From Candidatus Peribacter sp. UBA2144 (GTDB taxonomy: Bacteria > Patescibacteriota > Gracilibacteria > Peribacterales > Peribacteraceae): a stretch of DNA of 33,117 nucleotides. Below the pieces are notes generated by a model. That model was not told the DNA's origin and did no database searches. It saw only the letters and a list, made by a program, of their open reading frames with translations. How positions within the stretch are numbered: the first letter of the stretch is position 1; each line of letters begins with the position of its first letter. Below, piece by piece: positions 15,950 to 22,990 of this stretch. The translations under genes and the position numbers were made by a program. The stretch is from NCBI GenBank assembly GCA_002328295.1, contig DCXE01000045.1, positions 3,349 to 36,465 of the forward strand. Reading direction: 5' to 3'.

Positions 15950-17635
15950 ATGCCCTCCTGCCAAAAATGCCAGGCTGAATTTCAGATTCATGACGATGAG
16001 CATGCGTTCTTAAAAAAGATAACATTCAAATTTGGTGATAAATCTTATAACCCACCTGAGCCCATCTATTGTCCCGAGTGCAGAATGGTAATTCGCACAT
16101 GCCACAGGAAAGAATGGAATTTCCACAAAAATAAATGCGCAATAACCGGTAAAGATTTAATTTCTTTGTACGCGACTGAGCCGCTTTGGGGGAAACCCTA
16201 CACAGTTTATGCAGAAGACATTTGGGTTGGGGATGATCTTGATCCAATGAAGTATGGAAGGGAGTTTAATTTTTCTTGCTCCTTCTTTGAACAGTTTGCC
16301 GAGCTTCTAAAAGACGTTCCACGCCGTTCCATGTGCACAGTTGATAATCAAAATTCTGAATTTACAACCGGCGCAGGCTACTGCAAGAACTGTTATTTGA
16401 TAAATTCGTCTGAAAATTGCGAAGATTGTTATTACGGCAAGCTTTTTCAGGATTGTTCCGACTGCATCGACTGCTCATACATTTACAATTGTGAACTTTG
16501 CTACGAAAGCTTCTTCCTACAAAGGTGTTACCACTGTCTATATCTGCTCCACAGCCAAAACTGTCAGGATTGCCATTTTTCAACCAATTTGAATGCATGT
16601 AAAAACTGCTGTCTTTGCTCAAATCTGCATCAAAAAGAGTATCACTTCCGCAATGAACCGCTTTCTAAAGAAGAGTATGAGGCAAAAGTAAAAGAATTCA
16701 TGGGATCACATGAGAAGATGAACAAAATGCGCGAGGAGCTAATGGAAATTTACGAAACCCAAGTTCACAAATACTCAAATATAGCTAATTCAAAAAATTG
16801 CACAGGTGATCACATAGAAAATTCTAAAAATTGTTTTGACTGTTACGACATGACCGAGAGTGAGGACTGCAAATATGTTCAAGTCGGGTTTCAAGTGAAG
16901 GACAATTACGATTGTTCGAACATGTATATTAAACCGGAGCTTTGTTATGAAGTTCTGGGAACAATTGAAGTCTTTAACTGCGCTTACAGCATCTTTGTTT
17001 TCAACTCACAAAACATGTTGTACTGTGATTACTGTTATCACTGCAATGATTGCTTTGGATGCTCGGGGCTGACTAGAAAGAAGTTCTGTATTTTCAATAA
17101 ACAATATTCCGAAGATGAATATAACGAGCTTGTGCCAAAAATTATTGAACATATGCAAGCGAACAACGAATGGGGGAAGTTCTTTTTGCCGGAATACGCA
17201 CCATTTGGATACAACGAGAGCGTAGCTCAGGAATACGTGCCTTTGACTAAGGAAGAAGCGAAAGAGAAGGGTTATTTATGGAGAGAATTGAAGGATGATA
17301 TTCCTAAGGTGGAAAAAACTATTCCTGCGGATCAATTGCCGGACAGAGTTGAAGACATTCCTGATGATGTCCTGAATTGGGCTATTACAAGCCAAAAATC
17401 AGGCAGGCCATACCAGATCCTTAAGCCCGAGCTTGCCTTCTACAGAGGCCAAAACCTTCCTCTCCCCCGCCTTCACCCGGACGAACGCTATTCGCGCAGG
17501 TTGGAGCTCAGAAATCCGCGCAAATTATGGGATAGAAAGTGCGATAAGTGCGAGAAGGAAGTCTCGAGTACATACCATCCTTCGCGATCTGAAAAAATAT
17601 ACTGCGAACAATGTTATTTGACAGAAATATATTAA
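15950..17635 (+). CDS. Cys-rich zinc-ribbon repeat protein, copy 2
   Basis: 561 aa with 42 cysteines, the most Cys-dense of the three. The order of parts matches copy 1: CQKC/CPECR ribbon, WNFHKNKCAITG, DLDPMKYGREF, VPRRS, then a repeat core (YCKNCY, ENCEDC, QDCSDCIDC, NCQDC, ACKNCCLC, KNCFDC, CYHCNDCFGC). It continues with NKQYSEDEYNELVPKIIEHM, DDVLNWAI and the final ribbon RKCDKC ... YCEQCYLTEIY. The WW of the WWSD motif in copies 1 and 3 is replaced (DIWVGDD), and a hydrophobic FFLQRCYHCLYLLHS stretch occurs in the core. This suggests divergent partners rather than simple dosage. A palindrome precedes its promoter. Confidence 0.8.
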   Translation: MPSCQKCQAEFQIHDDEHAFLKKITFKFGDKSYNPPEPIYCPECRMVIRTCHRKEWNFHKNKCAITGKDLISLYATEPLWGKPYTVYAEDIWVGDDLDPMKYGREFNFSCSFFEQFAELLKDVPRRSMCTVDNQNSEFTTGAGYCKNCYLINSSENCEDCYYGKLFQDCSDCIDCSYIYNCELCYESFFLQRCYHCLYLLHSQNCQDCHFSTNLNACKNCCLCSNLHQKEYHFRNEPLSKEEYEAKVKEFMGSHEKMNKMREELMEIYETQVHKYSNIANSKNCTGDHIENSKNCFDCYDMTESEDCKYVQVGFQVKDNYDCSNMYIKPELCYEVLGTIEVFNCAYSIFVFNSQNMLYCDYCYHCNDCFGCSGLTRKKFCIFNKQYSEDEYNELVPKIIEHMQANNEWGKFFLPEYAPFGYNESVAQEYVPLTKEEAKEKGYLWRELKDDIPKVEKTIPADQLPDRVEDIPDDVLNWAITSQKSGRPYQILKPELAFYRGQNLPLPRLHPDERYSRRLELRNPRKLWDRKCDKCEKEVSSTYHPSRSEKIYCEQCYLTEIY

Positions 17636-17670
17636 AATGACCCGATCGCTACGGATGGCAAGTGCACCCG

Positions 17671-17713
17671 CCTGCCCACCGTAGCTCGAAGCGAAGCGTA
17701 GAGCGTAGGTGGG
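17671..17713. repeat. Palindromic CCCACCGTAGC / GTAGGTGGG repeat
   Basis: CCCACCGTAGCTC on the left mirrors GAGCGTAGGTGGG on the right, with GAAGCGAAGCGTA between. This dispersed palindrome type stands exactly at the edge of the fossil gene end that follows, as if inserted into it. Confidence 0.65.
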
Positions 17714-17757
17714 AGAAGATTTATTGCGAGACTTGTTACTTGGAAGAAGTCTATTGA
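17713..17757 (+). pseudogene. Fossil 3' end of a fourth Cys-rich paralog
   Basis: Read in frame from 17713, the DNA gives EKIYCETCYLEEVY and a TGA stop. Twelve of 14 residues match the end of copy 3 (EKIYCEKCYLKEVY). Upstream of 17713 the homology is cut off by a palindromic repeat. It is a remnant of a duplicated gene or of unequal recombination. Confidence 0.8.
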
Positions 17758-17765
17758 TAGCCACT

Positions 17766-17865
17766 TGTCTGAACCATGATTAAAAGGATTTATGGATAGA
17801 CAGGATTAAGGATCTTTCCATGTAATCAAGTTAATCCTGTAATCATGTGAATCAAGGTTCAGACA
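17766..17865. repeat. ~100-bp element with TGTCTGAACC ends
   Basis: TGTCTGAACC (17766-17775) and GGTTCAGACA (17856-17865) are perfect 10-bp terminal inverted repeats. Inside, CAGGATTAA and TTAATCCTG form a second pair. The element ends 4 bp before the -10 box of copy 3. Confidence 0.75.
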
Positions 17866-17869
17866 GGGG

Positions 17870-17875
17870 TATACT
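17870..17875 (+). promoter_or_regulatory. -10 box for Cys-rich gene 3
   Basis: TATACT ending 8 nt before the GTG at 17884; this geometry supports GTG as the real start. Confidence 0.65.
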
Positions 17876-17883
17876 GATAGTCC

Positions 17884-19569
17884 GTGCAAAAAGCCTGCTC
17901 CAAGTGCGGCACTGGATTCGAGATCACGCAAAGTGATCTGGATTTTTATGACAAAGTCTCCCCAATGTTTGGAGGAAAGAAATGCATGATCCCACCTCCA
18001 AAATTATGTCCAGATTGCAGATTGCAAAGAAGGGTGGCATGGAGAAACGAACGGTTTATGTACAAACGAAAATGTGATGCGACAGGTAAAGATATTATTT
18101 CAATGTATCCTCCGGATTCTCCATTTAAGATCTATGAACAAAGTGTTTGGTGGAGCGATAGCTGGAACGCGCTTGATTATGGCAGAGACTTTGATTTTAA
18201 CCGTCCGTTTTTCGAACAATTCCGTGAACTACAATTGGAAGTGCCTCGTCTTGCGCTCGTAAACAAGAATAGCCACAACTCTCAATATACTAATCATGCT
18301 GGAGATAACAAAGATTGCTATCTTTCTGCAACCATATTTGAATCTGAGGATATTTATTATTCCGATTGGGTTATAGATCATTGTCGAGATCTGGTTGATT
18401 GTTCTTATGTGATGGAAGGATGTGAACTGTGCTACGAAATATATTACGGATGGGGCTCATATCAGGCATTCTTCAGTGAATTTACAAAGAGGTGCCAAAA
18501 CATTTGGTTTTGTTATGACTGCATGAACTGCAAGCATTGCTTCTTATGTTCAAACCTTAGAAACAAAGAATATTGTTTCGAAAACAATCAATTAACAAAG
18601 GAGGAGTACGAAAAAAAGATTAAGAGCCTTCTTCCATGGTCGCATTCGAACCTGAAGGAATATAAAACTAAGTACATTAAAATGAAGGAAGGGCAGGCTG
18701 TTCATCCAGCTATTTATCAGGTTCAATCTTTGGACTCTAGTGGAGATCTTTTATTTCAGACAGAAAACTGTCAACACTGTTTCGATATTATCGGATCAAA
18801 AGACTGCAGATACTGCCAAAGTGTAATAGACGTTAAAGATTGCTTGGACATATATCACGTTGGATGGGCGGAGTTAATGTATGAATGCCATGCAATCAGC
18901 AACGGATACCAATGTTTTGCGTGTCACTTCACATATGACAACTCAAATTCTATCTACTGCGATTGTACTCAGAATTGCAAAAATGTATTTGGATGCTGCA
19001 GTTTGAATCAGCAGGAATATTGCATAATGAACAAGAAGTATTCCAAAGATGAGTACAACTCTCTTGTACCAAAGATTATTGAGCACATGCAAAATACAGG
19101 TGAATGGGGGGAATTCTTCCCAATGGAGTATTCACCGTTTGCTTACAACCAGTCCAGAGCACCCGAATTTATTCCAATTACAAAAGAAGAGGCTAAATCC
19201 AAAAACATCAGATGGTCCGATTATGTTCCACCCGCTCCGGATTCCAATAAAACAATACTTGCCAGCAATCTTCCCGAAATGACTTCTGACATTCCCGATG
19301 ATGTACTCGATTGGGCAATCAAATGCGAAATTACATCAACCCCTTATCAGATAATTCGAAAAGAATTGGAGTTCTATAGGAAATCCGGACTTCCCATTCC
19401 ACGCAGACACCCCAATCAACGTTATATTGATCGAATTTCTATGAGGACCCCATGGAAACTCTTTAATAGAAAATGTGATAAATGCAGTAAGGAAATCGAG
19501 TCTACGCATAGCCCCGAAAAACCCGAGAAGATTTATTGTGAGAAGTGCTACTTAAAAGAAGTATATTAA
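17884..19569 (+). CDS. Cys-rich zinc-ribbon repeat protein, copy 3
   Basis: 561 aa with 37 cysteines and a GTG start. The plan is the same as copy 1: CSKC ... CPDCR ribbon, WRNERFMYKRKCDATG, WWSDSWNALDYG, NRPFFEQFREL, VPR. Several Cys in the first half of the repeat core are replaced (NHAGDNKDCYLSATIFES, WVIDHCRDLVDC), leaving fewer CxxC pairs there. Strong pairs remain at CYDCMNCKHCFLC and KDCRYC. It closes with EYCIMNKKYSKDEYNSLVPK, DDVLDWAI and the ribbon RKCDKC ... YCEKCYLKEVY. It is closer to copy 1 than copy 2 in the N-terminal block, so the array is not a recent triplication. Confidence 0.8.
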   Translation: MQKACSKCGTGFEITQSDLDFYDKVSPMFGGKKCMIPPPKLCPDCRLQRRVAWRNERFMYKRKCDATGKDIISMYPPDSPFKIYEQSVWWSDSWNALDYGRDFDFNRPFFEQFRELQLEVPRLALVNKNSHNSQYTNHAGDNKDCYLSATIFESEDIYYSDWVIDHCRDLVDCSYVMEGCELCYEIYYGWGSYQAFFSEFTKRCQNIWFCYDCMNCKHCFLCSNLRNKEYCFENNQLTKEEYEKKIKSLLPWSHSNLKEYKTKYIKMKEGQAVHPAIYQVQSLDSSGDLLFQTENCQHCFDIIGSKDCRYCQSVIDVKDCLDIYHVGWAELMYECHAISNGYQCFACHFTYDNSNSIYCDCTQNCKNVFGCCSLNQQEYCIMNKKYSKDEYNSLVPKIIEHMQNTGEWGEFFPMEYSPFAYNQSRAPEFIPITKEEAKSKNIRWSDYVPPAPDSNKTILASNLPEMTSDIPDDVLDWAIKCEITSTPYQIIRKELEFYRKSGLPIPRRHPNQRYIDRISMRTPWKLFNRKCDKCSKEIESTHSPEKPEKIYCEKCYLKEVY

Positions 19570-19570
19570 G

Positions 19571-19620
19571 TGTCATCCCGAGCTAAGCCTGTGCTGAGCG
19601 TAGTCGTAGCATCGAGGGAT
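19571..19620. repeat. Degenerate GTCATCC-type palindromic repeat
   Basis: Starts GTGTCATCCCGAGC and ends ATCGAGGGATAGC; a decayed relative of module A at 14116-14145, directly after the copy 3 stop codon. Confidence 0.5.
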
Positions 19621-19628
19621 AGCTGAGG

Positions 19629-19634
19629 TATACT
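19629..19634 (+). promoter_or_regulatory. -10 box for DUF296 gene
   Basis: TATACT ending 6 nt before the ATG at 19641. Confidence 0.65.
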
Positions 19635-19640
19635 AACTCC

Positions 19641-20057
19641 ATGCACTCAAAACTTTCTGACTCTGCACACGTTTTAATACTCGAAACTGGTGAAGAGATT
19701 GTAGAAGGCTTAACTAAGTACTTAACTGAGAATAATATTACCGCAGGATCAATTTCTGGAATCGGTGCTGCGACTGATGTGATATTGAATTTTTATAATA
19801 TGGAAACAAAAGAATATGAGGAGAAGGGTTTCCCGGAGGAACTTGAAATCCTTTCTCTTGTTGGAAATATTTCAATTAAGGAAGGCTCCCCGTTCGCTCA
19901 CTTGCACATTGTTCTTGGTAATAACGAATACGCGTGCATCGGAGGACATCTGAAGTCGGCGCGTGTAGGACCCACTTGCGAGATTGTGATTCAGCAACTT
20001 GATGCTGAGATGAAGAGAGAATTGGATGAGGTTACTGGGTTGTATTTGCTAACATAG
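19641..20057 (+). CDS. PPC/DUF296 domain protein
   Basis: 138 aa, a single PPC (plant and prokaryote conserved, DUF296) domain. Family features seen are the opening LILETGEEIVEGLTKYLTEN, SGIGAATDVILNFYN, and the metal-site region HLHIVLGN followed by GGHL near residue 112. Bacterial members form trimers and are called DNA-binding by analogy with plant AT-hook proteins, but this protein has no AT hook. The start is fixed by TATACT 6 nt upstream. It is convergent with the SIMPL gene; a shared hairpin terminator lies between. Confidence 0.85.
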   Translation: MHSKLSDSAHVLILETGEEIVEGLTKYLTENNITAGSISGIGAATDVILNFYNMETKEYEEKGFPEELEILSLVGNISIKEGSPFAHLHIVLGNNEYACIGGHLKSARVGPTCEIVIQQLDAEMKRELDEVTGLYLLT

Positions 20058-20074
20058 TCATTGATTAGTATGTA

Positions 20075-20092
20075 GGTATGTGCGCACATACC
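20075..20092. other. Perfect 18-bp palindrome downstream of DUF296 gene
   Basis: GGTATGTGC/GCACATACC with no spacer. It lies 18 bp after the stop and is followed by TTCTTATT. It may be a weak terminator or a binding site; its GTATGT core resembles the palindrome at 15895-15913. Confidence 0.4.
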
Positions 20093-20118
20093 TTCTTATT
20101 AATATTTATGAATAAATA

Positions 20119-20144
20119 AAGAGCCCGAATATCTCCGAGCTCTT
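20119..20144. terminator. Bidirectional terminator between convergent genes
   Basis: AAGAGC (20119-20124) pairs with GCTCTT (20139-20144), with an inner CG/CG pair. It is flanked by an A-rich run on the left and TCTT on the right, as expected for termination in both directions. Confidence 0.6.
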
Positions 20145-20159
20145 CTTATGCAATTTCAA

Positions 20160-20912
20160 TTATTTCAACTCGTAAGTCAGCGAAACATTCACTCTAATTT
20201 CCTGCTCTCCTGTGGGCACAGGCGGCATATTGGCTTCATCCATATCTCCGCCACCTCCCATCCCATAAGCCATAGCCTTTTCCATTCTTGCATACGGCAT
20301 TCCTCCCCCGCCTTCGTTGAAGCCTCTTAGCTTTCCGAGGCTTTTGCCGAGTTGTTTGGCCAAGTCTGCGGCTTTTTTCTGACCATTCTCGATGGCCTTG
20401 GTACGCGCCTGTTCCCTGAGAATCTCGGGCTCATCGATCGTAAAATTGACGCTGCCAGCCTGATTTGCACCGGCTGCAGTTGCGGCAGCAAGTACCTTGC
20501 TCGTGTCATCCGTATTTCTGATCTTTACTCGAACATTCTGGTTCGCCTCGAATCCTCTATCGATTCTTTTGCCTTCATTCCAATCGTAAGCAGGACTTAA
20601 GTTTAAATGCTGAGTTTTAATATCTTTTTCTTCAACTCCCTGTTCTTTGATCGCATCGACAACAGCAGTCATTTTCTTGCCAAGAATTTTCATCGCTTCT
20701 TCCGATGTTTTTACACGTCCGGTTTTAACTCCGAAACTGAGTTCTGCAATATCCGGATTTGCCATAACTTTTCCTTCTCCGCTAACAGTGATTGTTAACT
20801 GATCGTAATTGCGAGTTTCAATTTTCTTACCAAGTACAAAAGATCCACCGAGTATTACGGCGACTAAAATCATTGCAATAAACTTTCCTGAACCTGAGTT
20901 GCATGAGTCCAT
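20160..20912 (-). CDS. SIMPL-domain (DUF541, YggE-like) exported protein
   Basis: 250 aa. An N-terminal membrane/signal segment covers about residues 11-29 (FIAMILVAVILGGSFVLG). The SIMPL domain follows: ITVSGEGKVMANPDIAELSF, GVKTG, then VVDAIKEQGVEEKDIKTQHL and the ARTKAIENGQKKAADLAKQLG helix. A Gly/Met-rich loop (GGGGMPYARMEKAMAYGMGG) near residue 205 is typical of the family, and the domain closes VNVSLTYELK. The protein is extracytoplasmic and anchored or secreted; its role is not established (E. coli YggE affects oxidative stress). A TATACT box lies 29 nt upstream, so this gene may have a short leader of about 20 nt. Confidence 0.85.
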   Translation of the reverse strand: MDSCNSGSGKFIAMILVAVILGGSFVLGKKIETRNYDQLTITVSGEGKVMANPDIAELSFGVKTGRVKTSEEAMKILGKKMTAVVDAIKEQGVEEKDIKTQHLNLSPAYDWNEGKRIDRGFEANQNVRVKIRNTDDTSKVLAAATAAGANQAGSVNFTIDEPEILREQARTKAIENGQKKAADLAKQLGKSLGKLRGFNEGGGGMPYARMEKAMAYGMGGGGDMDEANMPPVPTGEQEIRVNVSLTYELK

Positions 20913-20952
20913 ATGTGTGAGGGGTTAAATGGTAGGGGTGAAGTATAAGTGA

Positions 20953-21048
20953 AGAGTTAAAAGTTAATAGTGAAAAGTTTACTTAGATATGTCCAAATAG
21001 ATATTATAAAAAACACTATTCACTATTAACTATTCACTTTTAACTTTA
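20953..21048. repeat. AGTGAATAGT/GTTAAAAGT phrase, mirrored
   Basis: Left side GAGTTAAAAGTTAATAGTG and right side CACTATTCACTATTAAC plus TATTCACTTTTAAC are mirror images built from 7-bp units. The same vocabulary recurs at 30078-30168. The right arm encodes the last codons and stop of sufC. Confidence 0.75.
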
Positions 21049-21788
21049 TAGCCCTTTTCCTCCAATTCCAGCGCCAATTCTGGACCTCCGCTATCAGCAA
21101 TTCTCCCATCAATCACCATATGCACACGGTCTGGCTTAACGTAATCAAGAATCCGCGCATAATGAGTTATGATCAAAAATGATCTTTCTGGCGAGCGCAA
21201 TTTTTCTATTCCCTCAGCAACTATTTTTAGCGCATCAATATCGAGTCCTGAGTCAGTTTCGTCTAACAAAGCAAATTTGGGTTCTAATACAAGCATCTGC
21301 AGCATCTCTGCTTTTTTCTTTTCTCCTCCGGAGAATCCTTCATTTACTGACCTATCGCAAAAATTATGATCCATACCAATCTCATCCATTTTTTGCTGAA
21401 GAAGTGCCTGAAAAGTTATGGGAGAAATCTCTCTACCATCCGGATGTCTGGCAGACATCTGCGCTTTATATGCAGCAAGTAGAAAACTTCTGAGTGAAAC
21501 TCCGGAAATGGTGCGAGGATATTGGAATGCAAGAAATACGCCTGCCTTGGCTCTCTCATCAGGTGTCATACTGAATAGATCTTGTCCTCTGAATGACATT
21601 TCCCCTGAAGTTACCTTGTAATCAGGATGGCCCATAAGAACATTCGAAAGTGTCGACTTGCCAGAACCGTTTGGACCCATAAGGGCATGTACTTCGCCTT
21701 GAGGAATTTCCAGATCAACTCCATGTAAGATCTCCTGTTCTTCAACTAATACTTTAAGGCCTTTTATGGAAAGAAATGAATTGATAAT
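21030..21788 (-). CDS. sufC: Fe-S assembly ATPase SufC (start codon unresolved)
   Basis: SufC is the ABC-type ATPase that drives SufB-SufD. Seen are Walker A GPNGSGKST, the Q-loop FQYPRTISGVSL, signature FSGGEKKKAEMLQM, Walker B FALLDETDSGLDID and H-loop IITHYARIL. The first ATG (21680) lies only two residues before Walker A. Homology clearly continues upstream in frame (LSIKGLKVLVEEQEILHGVD, then LEIPQGEVHAL), yet no ATG, GTG or TTG occurs between 21680 and the in-frame stop at 21831. The boundary given uses an ATT at 21786-21788 as a guess. A spacer repeat begins right there and may have replaced the original start. At the other end, the last codons and TAG lie in another repeat. Confidence 0.88.
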   Translation of the reverse strand: MINSFLSIKGLKVLVEEQEILHGVDLEIPQGEVHALMGPNGSGKSTLSNVLMGHPDYKVTSGEMSFRGQDLFSMTPDERAKAGVFLAFQYPRTISGVSLRSFLLAAYKAQMSARHPDGREISPITFQALLQQKMDEIGMDHNFCDRSVNEGFSGGEKKKAEMLQMLVLEPKFALLDETDSGLDIDALKIVAEGIEKLRSPERSFLIITHYARILDYVKPDRVHMVIDGRIADSGGPELALELEEKGYKVKSE

Positions 21789-21862
21789 TGAGAATTGATA
21801 ATTGATAATAGTAATCCAATTCTCAATTCTTCATTCTCAATTCTCAATTCTCAATTCAGTAT
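21776..21862. repeat. AATTGATAATTGAG phrase, mirrored
   Basis: Left units AATTGATAATTGAG repeat several times, and right units CAATTCTCAATTCTCAATTC mirror them. It fills the divergent spacer between sufC and the glycosylase gene and touches the missing start region of sufC. Confidence 0.75.
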
Positions 21863-21864
21863 TT

Positions 21865-22428
21865 ATGACTCTGACTATCCCACAACTTCAGGACAAGCTT
21901 AAAGAATGGAAAGGCTGTGAGCTTGCAAAGAACGCTAATCCCGTATTGGGTGAAGGTAATCCTAATGCTGACATAATGTTTATCGGAGAAGCTCCGGGTG
22001 CGAAGGAGGATGAACTTGGTCGCCCGTTTGTAGGACCCGCTGGAAAGTTTTTGGATGAACTCTTGGAATCAATCGGTTTTAAGCGCGAAGATGTTTATAT
22101 TTCCAACGTAGTTAAATATAGACCTCCAAACAACCGCGATCCTCTTCCAGAGGAAAAGGAACAATGCATGCCATGGTTAAAGATGGAGATTGCTCTTATT
22201 AAACCTAAGGTGATTGTCCCGCTTGGCAGACACGCACTCCAGCACTTCTTTCAGAAATTAAGTATTACAAATGCACATGGGAAACCTCAAAAGATGAATG
22301 ACGATGTGACGGTTTTTCCAATCTATCACCCAGCCGCCGCACTCCATAATGGGAATCTGAGGCAGGCTTTGTTCGATGACTTCAGCGCCCTAAAGAAGTT
22401 TCTGGATGAAAACGGTCGAGCGAATTGA
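21865..22428 (+). CDS. Family 4-type uracil-DNA glycosylase, reduced Fe-S ligands
   Basis: 187 aa, removes uracil from DNA. Motif 1 is GEAPGAKEDELGRPFVGPAG (residues 41-60) and motif 2 is YHPAAALHN. The NVVKYRPPNNRDPLPEE block and VPLGRHAL are also typical. Family 4 enzymes normally hold a [4Fe-4S] cluster with four Cys (CxxC near the N-terminus, KCRPP, and one ~15 later). Here the equivalents are W15, C18, Y85 and C101, so two of four ligands are missing. The true start is ATG 21865, because earlier codons are repeat DNA. The TGA stop (22426-22428) lies within the following hairpin repeat. Confidence 0.88.
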   Translation: MTLTIPQLQDKLKEWKGCELAKNANPVLGEGNPNADIMFIGEAPGAKEDELGRPFVGPAGKFLDELLESIGFKREDVYISNVVKYRPPNNRDPLPEEKEQCMPWLKMEIALIKPKVIVPLGRHALQHFFQKLSITNAHGKPQKMNDDVTVFPIYHPAAALHNGNLRQALFDDFSALKKFLDENGRAN

Positions 22429-22485
22429 AAATTGTAAGTGGAAAGTGGAAAATCATTTTCCATTTACCACTTTCAACTTTCAATT
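22423..22485. repeat. Near-perfect 31-bp inverted repeat with 1-nt loop
   Basis: The arms 22423-22453 and 22455-22485 match in 27 of 31 positions; units are GGAAAATGG, AAGTGG and AATTGAAA. It sits between the convergent glycosylase and small membrane protein genes, so it could stop transcription from both. A related mirrored copy lies at 22856-22963. Confidence 0.8.
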
Positions 22486-22488
22486 TAT

Positions 22489-22851
22489 CTAATGATCTAG
22501 CGCCACCTCCACCAACACCGACACAGCAACAATTAGCACCCCGATCCACCAGTTAAGCAAATTCAGTTGATGAAATAGAACTATTACAGTCAAGCTAATG
22601 CCAAGTAGGATTCCTTGTCGGAGGGAGATGCTTGTTAACTTTCCCATATCCCACATATGGGTTGGCACCATTCTCCAAATACCAATAAAGCAAAGTGCTC
22701 CAACTGTACTAACTGTCAAAAAGAAACTTAGGAAGAAAGCAGGAATAGCCTGAGCAGGCGCAGTTAGCGGACTGACGCGTAAAAGGACCACAAGAAGAGA
22801 AGTGGAAGAGAAGAGAGCCGAGAGGATTATTCCAAATAGAAGCGTGTTCAA
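22489..22851 (-). CDS. Small four-helix membrane protein (120 aa)
   Basis: Not recognised. Hydrophobic segments lie at about residues 5-25, 37-60, 78-94 and 97-117, separated by short polar loops; WRMVPTHMWDMGK between helices 2 and 3 is the most polar. The start is TTG at 22851, with TACAAT (22865-22870, minus strand) 13 nt upstream. The gene is bracketed on both sides by hairpins of the same GGAAAATGG vocabulary, like a cassette. Its length and topology resemble the 150-aa protein at 29604-30056, but I see no convincing sequence match. Confidence 0.65.
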   Translation of the reverse strand: MNTLLFGIILSALFSSTSLLVVLLRVSPLTAPAQAIPAFFLSFFLTVSTVGALCFIGIWRMVPTHMWDMGKLTSISLRQGILLGISLTVIVLFHQLNLLNWWIGVLIVAVSVLVEVALDH

Positions 22852-22855
22852 AGCT

Positions 22856-22963
22856 AAGTGGTAAATTGTAAGCGGAAAATGGAAAATGCTTTATCCATTA
22901 AGCAAAGGATAGCATTATACTCGCTTGCGTATTTTCCATTTACCATTTTCAACTTTCAATTAC
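22856..22963. repeat. GTGGTAAATTG/GGAAAATGG phrase, mirrored
   Basis: The left arm AAGTGGTAAATTGTAAGCGG and the right arm (CATTTACCATTTTCAAC and neighbours) are mirror images around AAAGGATAGCATTATACTCG. Same vocabulary as 22423-22485. Confidence 0.75.
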
Positions 22964-22973
22964 ATGTTTATAG

Positions 22974-22979
22974 TATAAT
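22974..22979 (+). promoter_or_regulatory. -10 box for pheS
   Basis: TATAAT ending 11 nt before the ATG at 22991; predicted leader about 4 nt, so no room for a tRNA-sensing leader or attenuator. Confidence 0.7.
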
Positions 22980-22990
22980 TACTATACAAC

